The notes beneath the pieces are model-generated. The model ran no database searches. It saw only the letters and a program-made list of their open reading frames with translations, and was not told where the DNA came from. The translations under genes and the position numbers were made by a program. From contig CAWBVZ010000007.1 in NCBI GenBank assembly GCA_963792385.1, forward strand, positions 186,001 through 250,000: a stretch of DNA of 64,000 nt. The letters are read 5' to 3'. Origin of the DNA: DASSUW01 sp963792385 (GTDB lineage: Bacteria > Actinomycetota > Thermoleophilia > Solirubrobacterales > Solirubrobacteraceae). How positions within the stretch are numbered: the first letter of the stretch is position 1; every line of letters begins with the position of its first letter. Positions 18,169 to 26,041 of this stretch are shown one piece after another.

Positions 18169-18182
18169 GTACTGTACGAGAC

Positions 18183-18554
18183 ATGACCGTGATCACCTCC
18201 TCCTCGGCACCCACCTTCGAACAGTCCGGAACGTTCGTCACCGGCCTCGCCTCTCCCTCGCGTGGGTCGCACGAGATCGCGGCGTGGCGGCTGCGCCTCG
18301 ACCCGGGCGCCGCGAGCCCCGAGCACACGCTGACGCGCGACGAGGTCTTCGTCGCTCTCTCCGGCCGGCTGGTGGCGACGCTGTCCGGCGTGCGGCACGA
18401 CGTCGCTGCCGGCGACGCCCTCGTGGTCGCCGCAGGCGAGCCCGTCGTCCTCGCCAACGAGGGCGACGAGCCGTTCGAGGCGGTCGCGTGCATGCGCTGC
18501 GGCGGGCTCGCCCGCGTGGGCGACGAGTCGTTCCCGCCGCCGTGGGCGCAATGA
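18183..18554 (+). CDS. small cupin domain protein
   Basis: A 123-residue single cupin. The fold is visible as AWRLRLDPGAASPEHTLTRDEVFVALSG (first half) and DALVVAAGEPVVLANEGDEP (second half). The usual metal-binding HxH is reduced: one His remains in PEHTL, with Glu in RDEVF. It is probably a small-molecule binder or isomerase-type enzyme in the cytoplasm. It is divergent from the MarR gene and likely its target. Start ATG at 18183 is 14 nt beyond the palindrome. Confidence 0.8.
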   Translation: MTVITSSSAPTFEQSGTFVTGLASPSRGSHEIAAWRLRLDPGAASPEHTLTRDEVFVALSGRLVATLSGVRHDVAAGDALVVAAGEPVVLANEGDEPFEAVACMRCGGLARVGDESFPPPWAQ

Positions 18555-18560
18555 CGCCCG

Positions 18561-19298
18561 TCAGCCCGTGATCGTGATCCAGTCCGGCGGGAACGCGGCC
18601 GGCATCCGGCCCGGGTAGCCGGGGGCGACCCGCTTCGCCAGCTCCCCGGCCGGGCGCGCCTCGATCCAGGGCCGCACGTCGTCGAGCGTCATCAGCAGCG
18701 CCAGCGTCGTGGCGATCTGGAAGTCGGCGACGTTCGGCTCCGCGCCCCCGATCAGCCCTTGCGCGATCCAGCTGTCGATCTGGTCGAGCATCGCCGGCAG
18801 GGCGGCGAGGTCGGCACGGATCGCGGCGTCGGTGGATCCGTTGTCGCGCGCGAGGATTCGGATGATCAGCGGAGCGGCCGGCTTGGCGAGCGCGACCGGT
18901 ATGAGAAGGCGCGCGCCCTCGAGGTAGCTGTCGACCGCCGCGCGGTCGCGCAGCAGCGCGCCCCACACGAGCCGGCGCGCGACCTGTTGCAGGATGTCGT
19001 CGGCCCAGGTCTCGGCGGCCTCGACCTTCGCACGCTCGGCGGGGTCGACCGGAACGAGCGGGGGATCGGGCCGGAGCTCGTCGAGCGCGCGGGCGATCCG
19101 CTTCGTGCCCTGGATCCGGCGCCCGTCGAGCACCAGCGCCGGCACCGTCTTGCCGCGGAACCGCAGCGCGCGCAGGATCGCCCGGTGGAACCACTGCGGG
19201 AGGTCGACGCGCTTGTAGTCGATGCCCTTTCGCTCGAGCATCAGCGCCGCCGCGAACGCCGGATGCGAAGCCGGGATCCCGTACAGCGTCGCCTTCAT
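18561..19298 (-). CDS. glutathione S-transferase-like protein
   Basis: A 245-residue protein with an N-terminal thioredoxin-like domain (MKATLYGIPASHPAFAAALM, then KTVPALVLDGRRIQGTKRIARALDE) and a C-terminal all-helical domain (from about 95; NVADFQIATTLALLM). The pattern fits GST-fold proteins, in which the cis-Pro before VPALV is retained (T-V-P-A-L). The N-terminal catalytic residue is not a clear Ser/Cys. Actinobacteria mostly lack glutathione, so the thiol partner is uncertain. Start overlaps the upstream acetyltransferase stop by 4 nt. Confidence 0.78.
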   Translation of the reverse strand: MKATLYGIPASHPAFAAALMLERKGIDYKRVDLPQWFHRAILRALRFRGKTVPALVLDGRRIQGTKRIARALDELRPDPPLVPVDPAERAKVEAAETWADDILQQVARRLVWGALLRDRAAVDSYLEGARLLIPVALAKPAAPLIIRILARDNGSTDAAIRADLAALPAMLDQIDSWIAQGLIGGAEPNVADFQIATTLALLMTLDDVRPWIEARPAGELAKRVAPGYPGRMPAAFPPDWITITG

Positions 19299-19786
19299 CG
19301 TGCGCTCGCCGTGACGCGGTACAGCTGCAGCCAGCCGGGCACGAGCCCGCGGCGCTCGTACAGGCGCCGCGCCGCGTCGTTGCCCTCCATGACGCCGATC
19401 ATCAGGTCGCGGATCCCGCGTTCGGCGAGCTCGGCGTCGACGGCGTCGAGCAGCGCAGTGCCGACCCCGGCGCCGCGCGCGTGCTCGGCGACGACGACGG
19501 TCCACACCTCGCCATAGCGGTCCTCGAGCGCCCATGAGTCGTCCGGCCCCTCGTGGATCCGCACCATCGCGTAGCCCACCAGGCCGCCGTCGCTCTCGGC
19601 GACGAGCGCGAAGCCGCCTTTCTCGAACGTCTCGACGTAGCTGCGGCGACGGGCCGCCCACGACGTCTCGTCGTCGACGAACGGCTGGACGCGCGACACA
19701 CGCGCGTGGTGGTGGTGCAGCTGCAGCCACAGCGGGCCAAGCTCGTCGAGCCGCTCCGGCCCGGCCAGCGCGATGCGCGGGGTCAT
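19295..19786 (-). CDS. GNAT family N-acetyltransferase
   Basis: A 163-residue acetyltransferase. Motif A is WTVVVAEHARGAGVGTALLDAV and motif B is IGVMEGNDAARRLYERRGLVPG, both well kept. A His-rich stretch (LQLHHHHARVSR) lies near residue 25. It is the first gene of a two-gene leftward unit with the GST-like gene. Substrate is unknown. Confidence 0.85.
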   Translation of the reverse strand: MTPRIALAGPERLDELGPLWLQLHHHHARVSRVQPFVDDETSWAARRRSYVETFEKGGFALVAESDGGLVGYAMVRIHEGPDDSWALEDRYGEVWTVVVAEHARGAGVGTALLDAVDAELAERGIRDLMIGVMEGNDAARRLYERRGLVPGWLQLYRVTASAR

Positions 19787-19873
19787 GGCGGCGAAGTCTC
19801 CACGCCGCCGCGTCCGCGATCAAGCCGCCACCGAGCGCTTGACGCGCGGCCCGGCGGCCGCCACGCTCGCCGG

Positions 19874-20929
19874 ATGGCGATACCGACGCCCGAGGAGTAC
19901 GCGGCCGTGCTCGACGCCGCGCTGGCCGGCGGCTACGCGCTCGCGGCCGTGAACGTGACCTCGTCGCAGACGCTCAACGCCGCGCTGCGCGGCTTCGACG
20001 ACGCCGGCGCCGACGGGATCGTCCAGATCACCACGGGCGGCGCCGGCTACCTGGCCGGGGGCGGCGGTCGCGCCGCCGGCGCGCGTGGCCTGGCGGCGCT
20101 GGCGCGCGAGGTCGCGGCCGACCTCGACGTGCACGTCGCGCTCCACACCGACCACTGCCCGCCCGCGCAGATCCGCGAGTTCCTGATCCCGCTGATGCTC
20201 GACTCGCGCGAGCGCCACGCCCGCGGCGAGCCGCCGCTGTTCAACTCGCACATGTTCGACGGCTCGACGCTGCCGCTCGAGGACAACCTCAAGATCGCCG
20301 CCGGCCTGCTCGACGAGTGCCACGCGGCCGGCGTCGTGCTCGAGGTCGAGTGCGGCGTCGTCGGCGGCGAGGAGGACGGCATCGGCGGCGATGTCGACGC
20401 CGAGCGGCTCTACACCACGACCGAGGACCTGCTGCGGGTCGCAGAAGTGCTCGGGACCGGGGAGCGCGGCCGCTACCTGCTGGCGGCCACGTTCGGCAAC
20501 GTCCACGGCGTGTACGCCCCCGGGCACGTGCAGCTCCGGCCGGCGATCCTGCGCGAGGGCCAGGAGGCGCTCGAAGCGGCACGGCCGGGCGCCCGCTTCT
20601 CCTACGTCTTCCACGGGTCGAGCGGCACGCCGGCCGACGAGCTGGCCGAGGCGGTGTCGTACGGCGTCGTGAAGGTCAACGTCGACACCGACGCCCAGTA
20701 CGCGTTCACGCGCGCGGTCGCCGATCACATGCTCACGCGCTACGAGGGCGTCCTGCGCGTCGACGGCGGCGTGGGGGACAAGGGCGCCTACGACCCGCGC
20801 GCTTGGGGCCTCAAGGGCGAGGCCGCGATGGCCGCGCGCGTGGCGCAGGCGTGCGAGCAGCTCGGCTCGGCGGGGCGGAGCATCGCGATGGGCGGAGCGG
20901 GGCCGGCGAACGTCAACCCCGCTGGGTAG
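19874..20929 (+). CDS. fbaA: class II fructose-bisphosphate aldolase
   Basis: A 351-residue zinc-dependent aldolase of glycolysis/gluconeogenesis. The first zinc histidine is in ALHTDHCPP and the catalytic Asp is in that same motif; further elements are FNSHMFDGSTLPLEDN, EVECGVVGGEEDGI and the phosphate-binding YVFHGSSGTP and KVNVDTDAQYAFT. The start at 19874 gives the usual N-terminus. The last seven codons plus stop (ANVNPAG) lie inside a repeat element that begins at 20909, so the C-terminus may have been replaced by repeat insertion. Confidence 0.95.
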   Translation: MAIPTPEEYAAVLDAALAGGYALAAVNVTSSQTLNAALRGFDDAGADGIVQITTGGAGYLAGGGGRAAGARGLAALAREVAADLDVHVALHTDHCPPAQIREFLIPLMLDSRERHARGEPPLFNSHMFDGSTLPLEDNLKIAAGLLDECHAAGVVLEVECGVVGGEEDGIGGDVDAERLYTTTEDLLRVAEVLGTGERGRYLLAATFGNVHGVYAPGHVQLRPAILREGQEALEAARPGARFSYVFHGSSGTPADELAEAVSYGVVKVNVDTDAQYAFTRAVADHMLTRYEGVLRVDGGVGDKGAYDPRAWGLKGEAAMAARVAQACEQLGSAGRSIAMGGAGPANVNPAG

Positions 20930-21052
20930 GGCAGCGGTTCTCCGAGCGTCTTCGGACGACTGTCCTGGATTGGGGTCGCAGGAGAGCCCCAAGGCAGGAC
21001 GGCTGCCCACCAATCTGACCGAACCCACTCCATCAATGCCGCAGTTGACGTT
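20909..21052. repeat. 144-bp repeat element, copy A (AACGTCAAC/GTTGACGTT ends)
   Basis: The ends are perfect 9-bp inverted repeats, AACGTCAAC and GTTGACGTT. Inside lies a nested hairpin: GGGCAGC with GCTGCCC, GTCCTG with CAGGAC, and TTGGGG with CCCCAA. A second, shorter copy in opposite orientation lies at 57418-57493; about 30 bp at each end are alike (GCTGGGTAGGGCAGCGG at one end, TCAATGC and CCGAACC blocks at the other) while the middle differs. Copy A begins inside the end of fbaA and supplies its stop codon. Confidence 0.7.
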
Positions 21053-21069
21053 GCCGGTAGTAGACGTTC

Positions 21070-21126
21070 CGTCGGGCCTGAATGGTCTAAACGCGACGAT
21101 CCGACCATTGCCCGGCTTGCCCGACG
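21070..21126 (+). promoter_or_regulatory. two-part stem-loop upstream of the class III aminotransferase
   Basis: CGTCGGGC (21070-21077) pairs with GCCCGACG (21119-21126), and inside it ATGGTC (21082-21087) pairs with GACCAT (21103-21108), leaving an internal loop. The structure ends 7 nt before the ATG at 21134, so it could mask the ribosome site or be a protein-binding site. It matches no riboswitch class I recognise. Confidence 0.45.
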
Positions 21127-21133
21127 GGGCAGA

Positions 21134-22543
21134 ATGGACGGCATGACTGCGATCGATCACGTGGCCACCGATGACCTGCAGGAGCTGGCCCACCGTCACC
21201 TGCTGATGCACTTCACCCGCAACGGGGCGTTCGGGCCGGACGGCAACCGACTGCTGGTGCTCGAGCGCGGCGAGGGCGTGTACGTGTTCGACACCGACGG
21301 AAAGCGCTACCTGGACGGGCTGAGCTCGCTGTTCTGCTGCCAGGTCGGGTACTCGTTCGGCGAGGAGATGGCGGCGGTCGCCGGCGAGCAGCTCTCGACG
21401 CTCGCCTTCAACACGAACTGGGCGACCGCGCACCCGCCCGCGATTCGGCTCGCCGCCGCGCTCGCCGAGCGCGCGCCCGGCGACCTCAACCGCGTGTTCT
21501 TCACCTCCGGCGGCTCGGAGTCGGTCGAGGTGGCGTGGAAGATCGTGCGCCAGCACTACCTCGCCAAGGGCGAGCCGCAGCGCACGAAGGCGATCGCGCG
21601 CGAGATCGCCTACCACGGCGTCACGCTCGGGGCGCTGTCGTTCACGGGTGTGCGGCCGATGAAGGAGCCGTTCGGGGCGTCGCCGATCCCGGTCGTCAGG
21701 GTCTCGAACACGAACCCGTACCGGCACGAGCTGGAGCACGATCCGGCCGCCCATTGCGCGCAGCTGCTCGAGGAGATGGAGCGCGCGATCGTCGAGGCAG
21801 GCCCGGATACAGTCGCGATGATCATCGCCGAGCCGGTCCAGAACGCGGGCGGCGCGCTGCTGCCGCCGGAGGGCTACTGGGCCGGGCTGCGAACGATCGC
21901 CGACCGCTACGGCATCGCGCTCGTCGCCGACGAGGTGATCACCGGGTTCGGGCGCTTCGGCGAGTGGTTCGCCTCGTCGCGCTACGGCCCGGCGCCCGAC
22001 GTGATCACATGCGCCAAGGGTCTCACGTCCGCGTACGCGGCGATGGGCGCCGTACTGGTCAGCGACCGGATCGCCGAGCCGCTCTACGAAGAGGGCCGGA
22101 TGCTCCTTCACGGCATCACGTTCGGCGGCCACCCGGTGGCCGCCGCGATCGCGCTGCGCAACATCGAGATCTTCGAGCGCGAGGGTGTCCTGGAGAACGT
22201 GCGCGAGAACGAGGGCTACCTGCGCGAGCGGCTCGAGGAGCTCAAGGAGCGCGTGCCGATCGTCGGCGACGTGCGCGGCGCCGGCTACTTCTGGGCGCTC
22301 GAGCTGGTCCGCGACGAGGAGGGGAGCCGGTTCAGCGCCGAGGAACGCGAGCGGCTGTTGCGCGGGTTCCTGACCGGCCGGCTGCTCGAGGAGGGGCTGA
22401 TCGCCCGGCCGGACGACCGCGGTGACGCAGTGCTCCACCTCGCCCCGCCGCTGGTCTGCACCCGCGGCGAGCTCGACGAGCTGGTCGCCAAGACCGAGGC
22501 CGTGCTCGCCGACGCATCCGAGCGCTTCTTCGCCCCCGCATAG
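21134..22543 (+). CDS. class III aminotransferase, putrescine/beta-alanine-pyruvate type
   Basis: A 469-residue PLP enzyme; a second ATG at 21143 is equally possible. Features are the YLDGLSSLFCCQVGY entry, the FFTSGGSESVEVAWK phosphate-binding segment, YHGVTLGALS, the Asp of VADEVITGFGR and the Schiff-base lysine in TCAKGLTSAY. The pattern fits omega-amino acid:pyruvate or putrescine:pyruvate transaminases (SpuC-like). An FAD amine oxidase starts 3 nt after its stop, and a polyamine importer plus aldehyde dehydrogenase lie 8-11 kb upstream, which supports polyamine breakdown. Confidence 0.88.
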   Translation: MDGMTAIDHVATDDLQELAHRHLLMHFTRNGAFGPDGNRLLVLERGEGVYVFDTDGKRYLDGLSSLFCCQVGYSFGEEMAAVAGEQLSTLAFNTNWATAHPPAIRLAAALAERAPGDLNRVFFTSGGSESVEVAWKIVRQHYLAKGEPQRTKAIAREIAYHGVTLGALSFTGVRPMKEPFGASPIPVVRVSNTNPYRHELEHDPAAHCAQLLEEMERAIVEAGPDTVAMIIAEPVQNAGGALLPPEGYWAGLRTIADRYGIALVADEVITGFGRFGEWFASSRYGPAPDVITCAKGLTSAYAAMGAVLVSDRIAEPLYEEGRMLLHGITFGGHPVAAAIALRNIEIFEREGVLENVRENEGYLRERLEELKERVPIVGDVRGAGYFWALELVRDEEGSRFSAEERERLLRGFLTGRLLEEGLIARPDDRGDAVLHLAPPLVCTRGELDELVAKTEAVLADASERFFAPA

Positions 22544-22546
22544 CGC

Positions 22547-23941
22547 GTGCAACACGACGCCCACGGCTACTGGCTCCGAGAGGCCGGCGGCGCCGAGGCG
22601 GTGGCGCCGGCGGCCGGTGAGCTCGAGGCCGACGTCGTCGTGCTCGGCGGCGGCTACACCGGCATGTGGACCGCATGGCAGCTGCTCGAGCGCGCGCCCG
22701 ACACACGCGTCGTGGTGCTCGAGGCCGAGGTCTGCGGACACGGGCCGAGCGGGCGCAACGGCGGGTTCTGCGAGACGCTGTGGTCGAACCTGCCGTCGCT
22801 GCGCGACCGCTTCGGCGACGAGCGCGCGCGGGCGGCGTGCGAGGCGTCATCCGACAGCGTGCGCGCGATCGGGGCGTGGTGCGAGGCCGAGGGCGTCGAC
22901 GCGTGGTTCCGCCCTTCCGGGTTCGTGATGGCTTCGACGACCGAGGCGCAGGACGCCGTCGTCGACGAGGTCCTCGAGGCGGCCGCCGGCGTCGGCGCGC
23001 TCGGGTCGAGCGTGGTCGCGCTCGACGCCGCCGCCGTGCGCGCGCGCTGCGACTCGCCGCGCTTCCGCGGCGGCCTGCTCGTGCCCGACGACGCCACCGT
23101 GCAGCCGGCGCGGCTCGCGCTCGGTCTGCGACGCCGCCTGCTCGAGCGCGGCGTGGCGATCTACGAGCACTCGCGCGTGCACTCGCTGCGAGTGGCCGGG
23201 CGCCAGGCGGTGGTGGCTGACACGGGGTCGGCGCGGGTGCGTGCGAAGGTGGCGATCCTCGCGCTCAACGCCGCCACCCGCGGTGTGCGGCCGCTGCGGG
23301 CGCGGCTGTCGGTCACGTCGTCGCACATCGTGCTGACCGAGCCGGTGCCCGAGCTGCTGGAGTCGATCGGCTGGACCGGGGGAGAGTCGATCACGGACGC
23401 GCGCACCTTCCTGCACTACTTCCGCACCACGACGGATGGTCGCGTCGCGTTCGGCTGGGGCGGCGGGCGGCTCGCCTATGGCGCCCGTCTCGGTGGCCGG
23501 ATCGAGGTCGACCCGCACGTCGCCGAAGTCACCCACCGCCACCTCGTCGACTACTTCCCGGCGCTCGAAGGCGCGCGGATCACGCACGCGTGGGGCGGGC
23601 CGATCGACGTCGCGCCGAGCCACCTGCCGCAAATCGGCACGCTCGAGGACGGGCCGGTGCACTACGCGTTCGGGTTCACCGGCAACGGCGTCGGCCCGTC
23701 GCACCTCGCCGGGCGAGTGCTCGCCGGGCTCGCGCTCGGCGACGGCGATCGCAGCCTGGCGCTCGTCGATCCCGCCCCGTTCCGTGTCCCGCCGGAGCCG
23801 CTGGCGTGGGCGGGCGGGAACGTCGTGCGCACGGCGCTGCTGCGCGCCGAGCGGCTGCAGGCCGAGGGCCGGCGCCCCGATCCGCTCACGCGCGCGGTCT
23901 GCGCCGCCCCGCGCGCGCTCGGCATCCACGTCGGGCGGTAG
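22547..23941 (+). CDS. FAD-dependent amine oxidoreductase (PuuB/DAO family)
   Basis: A 464-residue flavoprotein starting with GTG. The dinucleotide fold is DVVVLGGGYTGMWTAWQL (about residues 27-44), followed by EAEVCGHGPSGRNGGF, the typical DAO-family segment after the FAD site. The C-terminal part has HAWGGPIDVAPSHLPQIG and YAFGFTGNGVGPSHLAGR, which close the FAD site. Gamma-glutamylputrescine oxidase (PuuB) and related glycine/amine oxidases share this layout. It is coupled to the aminotransferase, so amine oxidation is likely; the exact substrate is inferred. Confidence 0.87.
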   Translation: MQHDAHGYWLREAGGAEAVAPAAGELEADVVVLGGGYTGMWTAWQLLERAPDTRVVVLEAEVCGHGPSGRNGGFCETLWSNLPSLRDRFGDERARAACEASSDSVRAIGAWCEAEGVDAWFRPSGFVMASTTEAQDAVVDEVLEAAAGVGALGSSVVALDAAAVRARCDSPRFRGGLLVPDDATVQPARLALGLRRRLLERGVAIYEHSRVHSLRVAGRQAVVADTGSARVRAKVAILALNAATRGVRPLRARLSVTSSHIVLTEPVPELLESIGWTGGESITDARTFLHYFRTTTDGRVAFGWGGGRLAYGARLGGRIEVDPHVAEVTHRHLVDYFPALEGARITHAWGGPIDVAPSHLPQIGTLEDGPVHYAFGFTGNGVGPSHLAGRVLAGLALGDGDRSLALVDPAPFRVPPEPLAWAGGNVVRTALLRAERLQAEGRRPDPLTRAVCAAPRALGIHVGR

Positions 23942-23950
23942 GCGCGCGCG

Positions 23951-24568
23951 CTAGTAGTGCCGGGTCGCCACGAACCGCGCCCCGGTGGCGGGGAGCCGGC
24001 CGGCTGCGATCAGCGCTTCCTCCGAGTCGCGTAGCCCCGCGTCCAGGTCCCACCGGTGCAGGTACGCGCCGCGCACCGGCAGGCTGACGTCGAACCACGG
24101 GGACAGGGCGTCGGCGACGTGCAGGAGCGGATGCAGGTGTCCGCGCATCTCGTCCGCGAAGGCCGACGCGTTCTGCGGCCGGTCGCGCCGTTGCTCGAGG
24201 CCCTGCTCGATCCACCAGCGGGCGGCGCGCTCGTCGAATCGCTCGACGTCGAACTCGTCGACGATCAGTCGCCCGCCCGACCCGACGAGCCGGCCGAGCC
24301 GCGCGAGCGACTCGGGCAGCGGGTTCACGTGGTGCAGCGACACGACGGCGATCGCGGCGTCGAACGAGCCCTCGGCGCCGTCGACGTCGAGCAGCGCGAG
24401 CTGGCGAACCGGTGGCGGACCACCGGCCGGATCGATTGCGATGACGTCGTAGCCGGCCGCCAGCAACTCGGCCGCCAGCTCGCCGCGACCGGCGCCGACC
24501 TCGAGCACGCGTGCGGGCGCGGCCGGCAGCGCGGCGCGTACGAAAGCGCGGACGTCCGCGGTCGGCAT
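23951..24568 (-). CDS. class I SAM-dependent methyltransferase
   Basis: A 205-residue methyltransferase starting at MPTADVRAFVRAALP; earlier in-frame starts add a low-complexity Ala-rich segment that overlaps the divergent protease promoter. Motif I is VLEVGAGRGELAAEL, then AIDPAGGPPP and the post-II region AIAVVSLHHVNPLPE; the fold is UbiE/Methyltransf_11-like. It converges on the amine oxidase gene with a 9-nt gap. Substrate unknown. Confidence 0.8.
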   Translation of the reverse strand: MPTADVRAFVRAALPAAPARVLEVGAGRGELAAELLAAGYDVIAIDPAGGPPPVRQLALLDVDGAEGSFDAAIAVVSLHHVNPLPESLARLGRLVGSGGRLIVDEFDVERFDERAARWWIEQGLEQRRDRPQNASAFADEMRGHLHPLLHVADALSPWFDVSLPVRGAYLHRWDLDAGLRDSEEALIAAGRLPATGARFVATRHY

Positions 24569-24605
24569 CGCGCAAGTATCGCTGCGGACGCTCGTTGCAG
24601 ACAGC

Positions 24606-25286
24606 ATGAGCCTCCGACGCACACTCGTCTCCGCCGCTGCGGCGCTCGCCGTCGCGGCCGCGACTCCCTCCGCAGCGTCCGCTGCGGTCACCCTCCAGCC
24701 CGGCGCCTATCACGAGACCGACGCGGGCTCGTGCACGCTGAACTTCGCCTACTCCGGTTCCGGCAAGACCTACCTCGGCACGGCCGCCCACTGCGTGGCG
24801 TCGATCGGCCAGCAGGTGCGCGACATCGACGGCACGGTGTTCGGCAAGGTCGCGTTCATCGGCGACCAGAACGACACCGCGTGGGACTTCGCGTTCATCG
24901 AGGTCGATCCCGAGGACCTCGGCCGCGTGAGCCCGGCCGTCAAGGGCCACCCGACGTTCCCGAAGGGCTCCACCACACCGCTCGAGACGCTGGTCGGCGA
25001 CCAGATCCAGCTCTCCGGCTACGGCCTCGGCTACGACACCACGCCCGCCACGCAGGAGCAGCGCAAGGCGGTCATGGGTACCGACGACGCATCGATCTAC
25101 ACCGTCAGCGGCCCGATTCACTGGGGCGATTCAGGCGGACCGCTCGTTCACATCGGCACCGGCAAGGCGCTCGGCATCGTGAGCCGCCTGTGCGCGGGCG
25201 CGTGCAGCGAGGAGGGCCCGACGGTCCAGGGCATCCTCGCCAAGGCCGCCTCGCGCGGCTTTGCAGTCACGCTCCGGACGGTGTGA
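24606..25286 (+). CDS. secreted trypsin-like (S1) serine protease
   Basis: A 226-residue exported protein. Signal peptide: basic SLRRT, hydrophobic Ala-rich core, cleavage likely near ASAAV (residue ~27). The triad is visible: His62 in TAAHCVAS, Asp94 in AWDFAFIEV and Ser176 in HWGDSGGPLV. Cysteine pairs near 43/63 and 197/201 could form disulfides. It resembles the streptogrisin/chymotrypsin group but is short and has no obvious prodomain. The last 20 nt overlap the end of the convergent STAS gene. Confidence 0.87.
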   Translation: MSLRRTLVSAAAALAVAAATPSAASAAVTLQPGAYHETDAGSCTLNFAYSGSGKTYLGTAAHCVASIGQQVRDIDGTVFGKVAFIGDQNDTAWDFAFIEVDPEDLGRVSPAVKGHPTFPKGSTTPLETLVGDQIQLSGYGLGYDTTPATQEQRKAVMGTDDASIYTVSGPIHWGDSGGPLVHIGTGKALGIVSRLCAGACSEEGPTVQGILAKAASRGFAVTLRTV

Positions 25287-25632
25287 CGTAGGCCGGGAGC
25301 TCATCGACGATGGTGAGCACCCGATCCAGCTCCATGATCTCGAACAGGCGGTCGACGGCGTGCGAGCCGCGGACGACCACGAGCTCCGCGTCCGTCTCCG
25401 CCACCGAGGTGTGCAGCTGAAGCAGGAACTCGATGCTCATCGAGTCCAGGAACGTGACGGCGTGCAGGTCGATGACGAGCCGCTCGAGCGTGTCGTCGCG
25501 CGCCGCCGCCACCGCGTCGCGTAGATCGGGCAGCGTGGCGATGTCGAGCTCTCCGTCGACGTCCACGCGCACATTGGCGCCGATCCGCTCCGTGCGGACC
25601 CGCATTTGGCCGGGTTGTGGTGTCACGTTCAC
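25267..25632 (-). CDS. STAS domain anti-sigma factor antagonist
   Basis: A 121-residue protein with a single STAS domain: VRVDVDGELDIATLPDLRDAV, then LVIDLHAVTFLDSMSIEFLLQL. Ser in LDSMSIE occupies the place phosphorylated by the partner kinase in SpoIIAA/RsbV proteins. The motif is usually D-S-S/T-G; here it is D-S-M-S, so the family fit is good but not canonical. The divergent neighbour 29 bp away encodes an RsbW-like ATPase, a plausible partner. Confidence 0.85.
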   Translation of the reverse strand: MNVTPQPGQMRVRTERIGANVRVDVDGELDIATLPDLRDAVAAARDDTLERLVIDLHAVTFLDSMSIEFLLQLHTSVAETDAELVVVRGSHAVDRLFEIMELDRVLTIVDELPAYVTPSGA

Positions 25633-25661
25633 AGCAAAGGGTATGTGACATAGGACCTGCG

Positions 25662-26024
25662 ATGAACGAAACCGTCCTCATTCTCGACCGCACCGTCGAC
25701 GCGCCGCGCGCGGCGCGCGATCACGTGCGCGCGCTCGGGATCGAGCGCACCGAGGACGCGACGCTGCTGATCTCCGAGCTCGTGACCAACGCCGTCAAGT
25801 ACGGCCCCACGGACTGCGAGATCCGGCTCATCATCGACCAGGACGATGCGCGTACGCGCTTCACCGTCCACGATCCCGGCTCCGGCCCGCTGCCGGAGAT
25901 GCGCCCGGCGACCTCGCCGGCGCACCAGGGCGGCGGCCACGGGCTGCGGCTCGTCGACATCGTCTCGGATCGCTGGGGCGTCGAGCGCGGCAGCACCCGG
26001 GTCTGGTTCGAACTCGACGCTTGA
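25662..26024 (+). CDS. RsbW-like ATP-binding protein (HATPase_c)
   Basis: A 120-residue serine-kinase-type ATPase of the anti-sigma group. The N box is LLISELVTNAVKYG, G1 is VHDPGSGPLPE and G2 is GGGHGLRLVD. Start ATG at 25662; an upstream in-frame start would overlap the STAS promoter. It probably phosphorylates or binds a STAS protein in a partner switch. No sigma-B-like factor is in the window, so the final target is unknown. The leuA leader begins 17 nt after its stop. Confidence 0.87.
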   Translation: MNETVLILDRTVDAPRAARDHVRALGIERTEDATLLISELVTNAVKYGPTDCEIRLIIDQDDARTRFTVHDPGSGPLPEMRPATSPAHQGGGHGLRLVDIVSDRWGVERGSTRVWFELDA

Positions 26025-26041
26025 GGTACGCTTTGGCGCGC

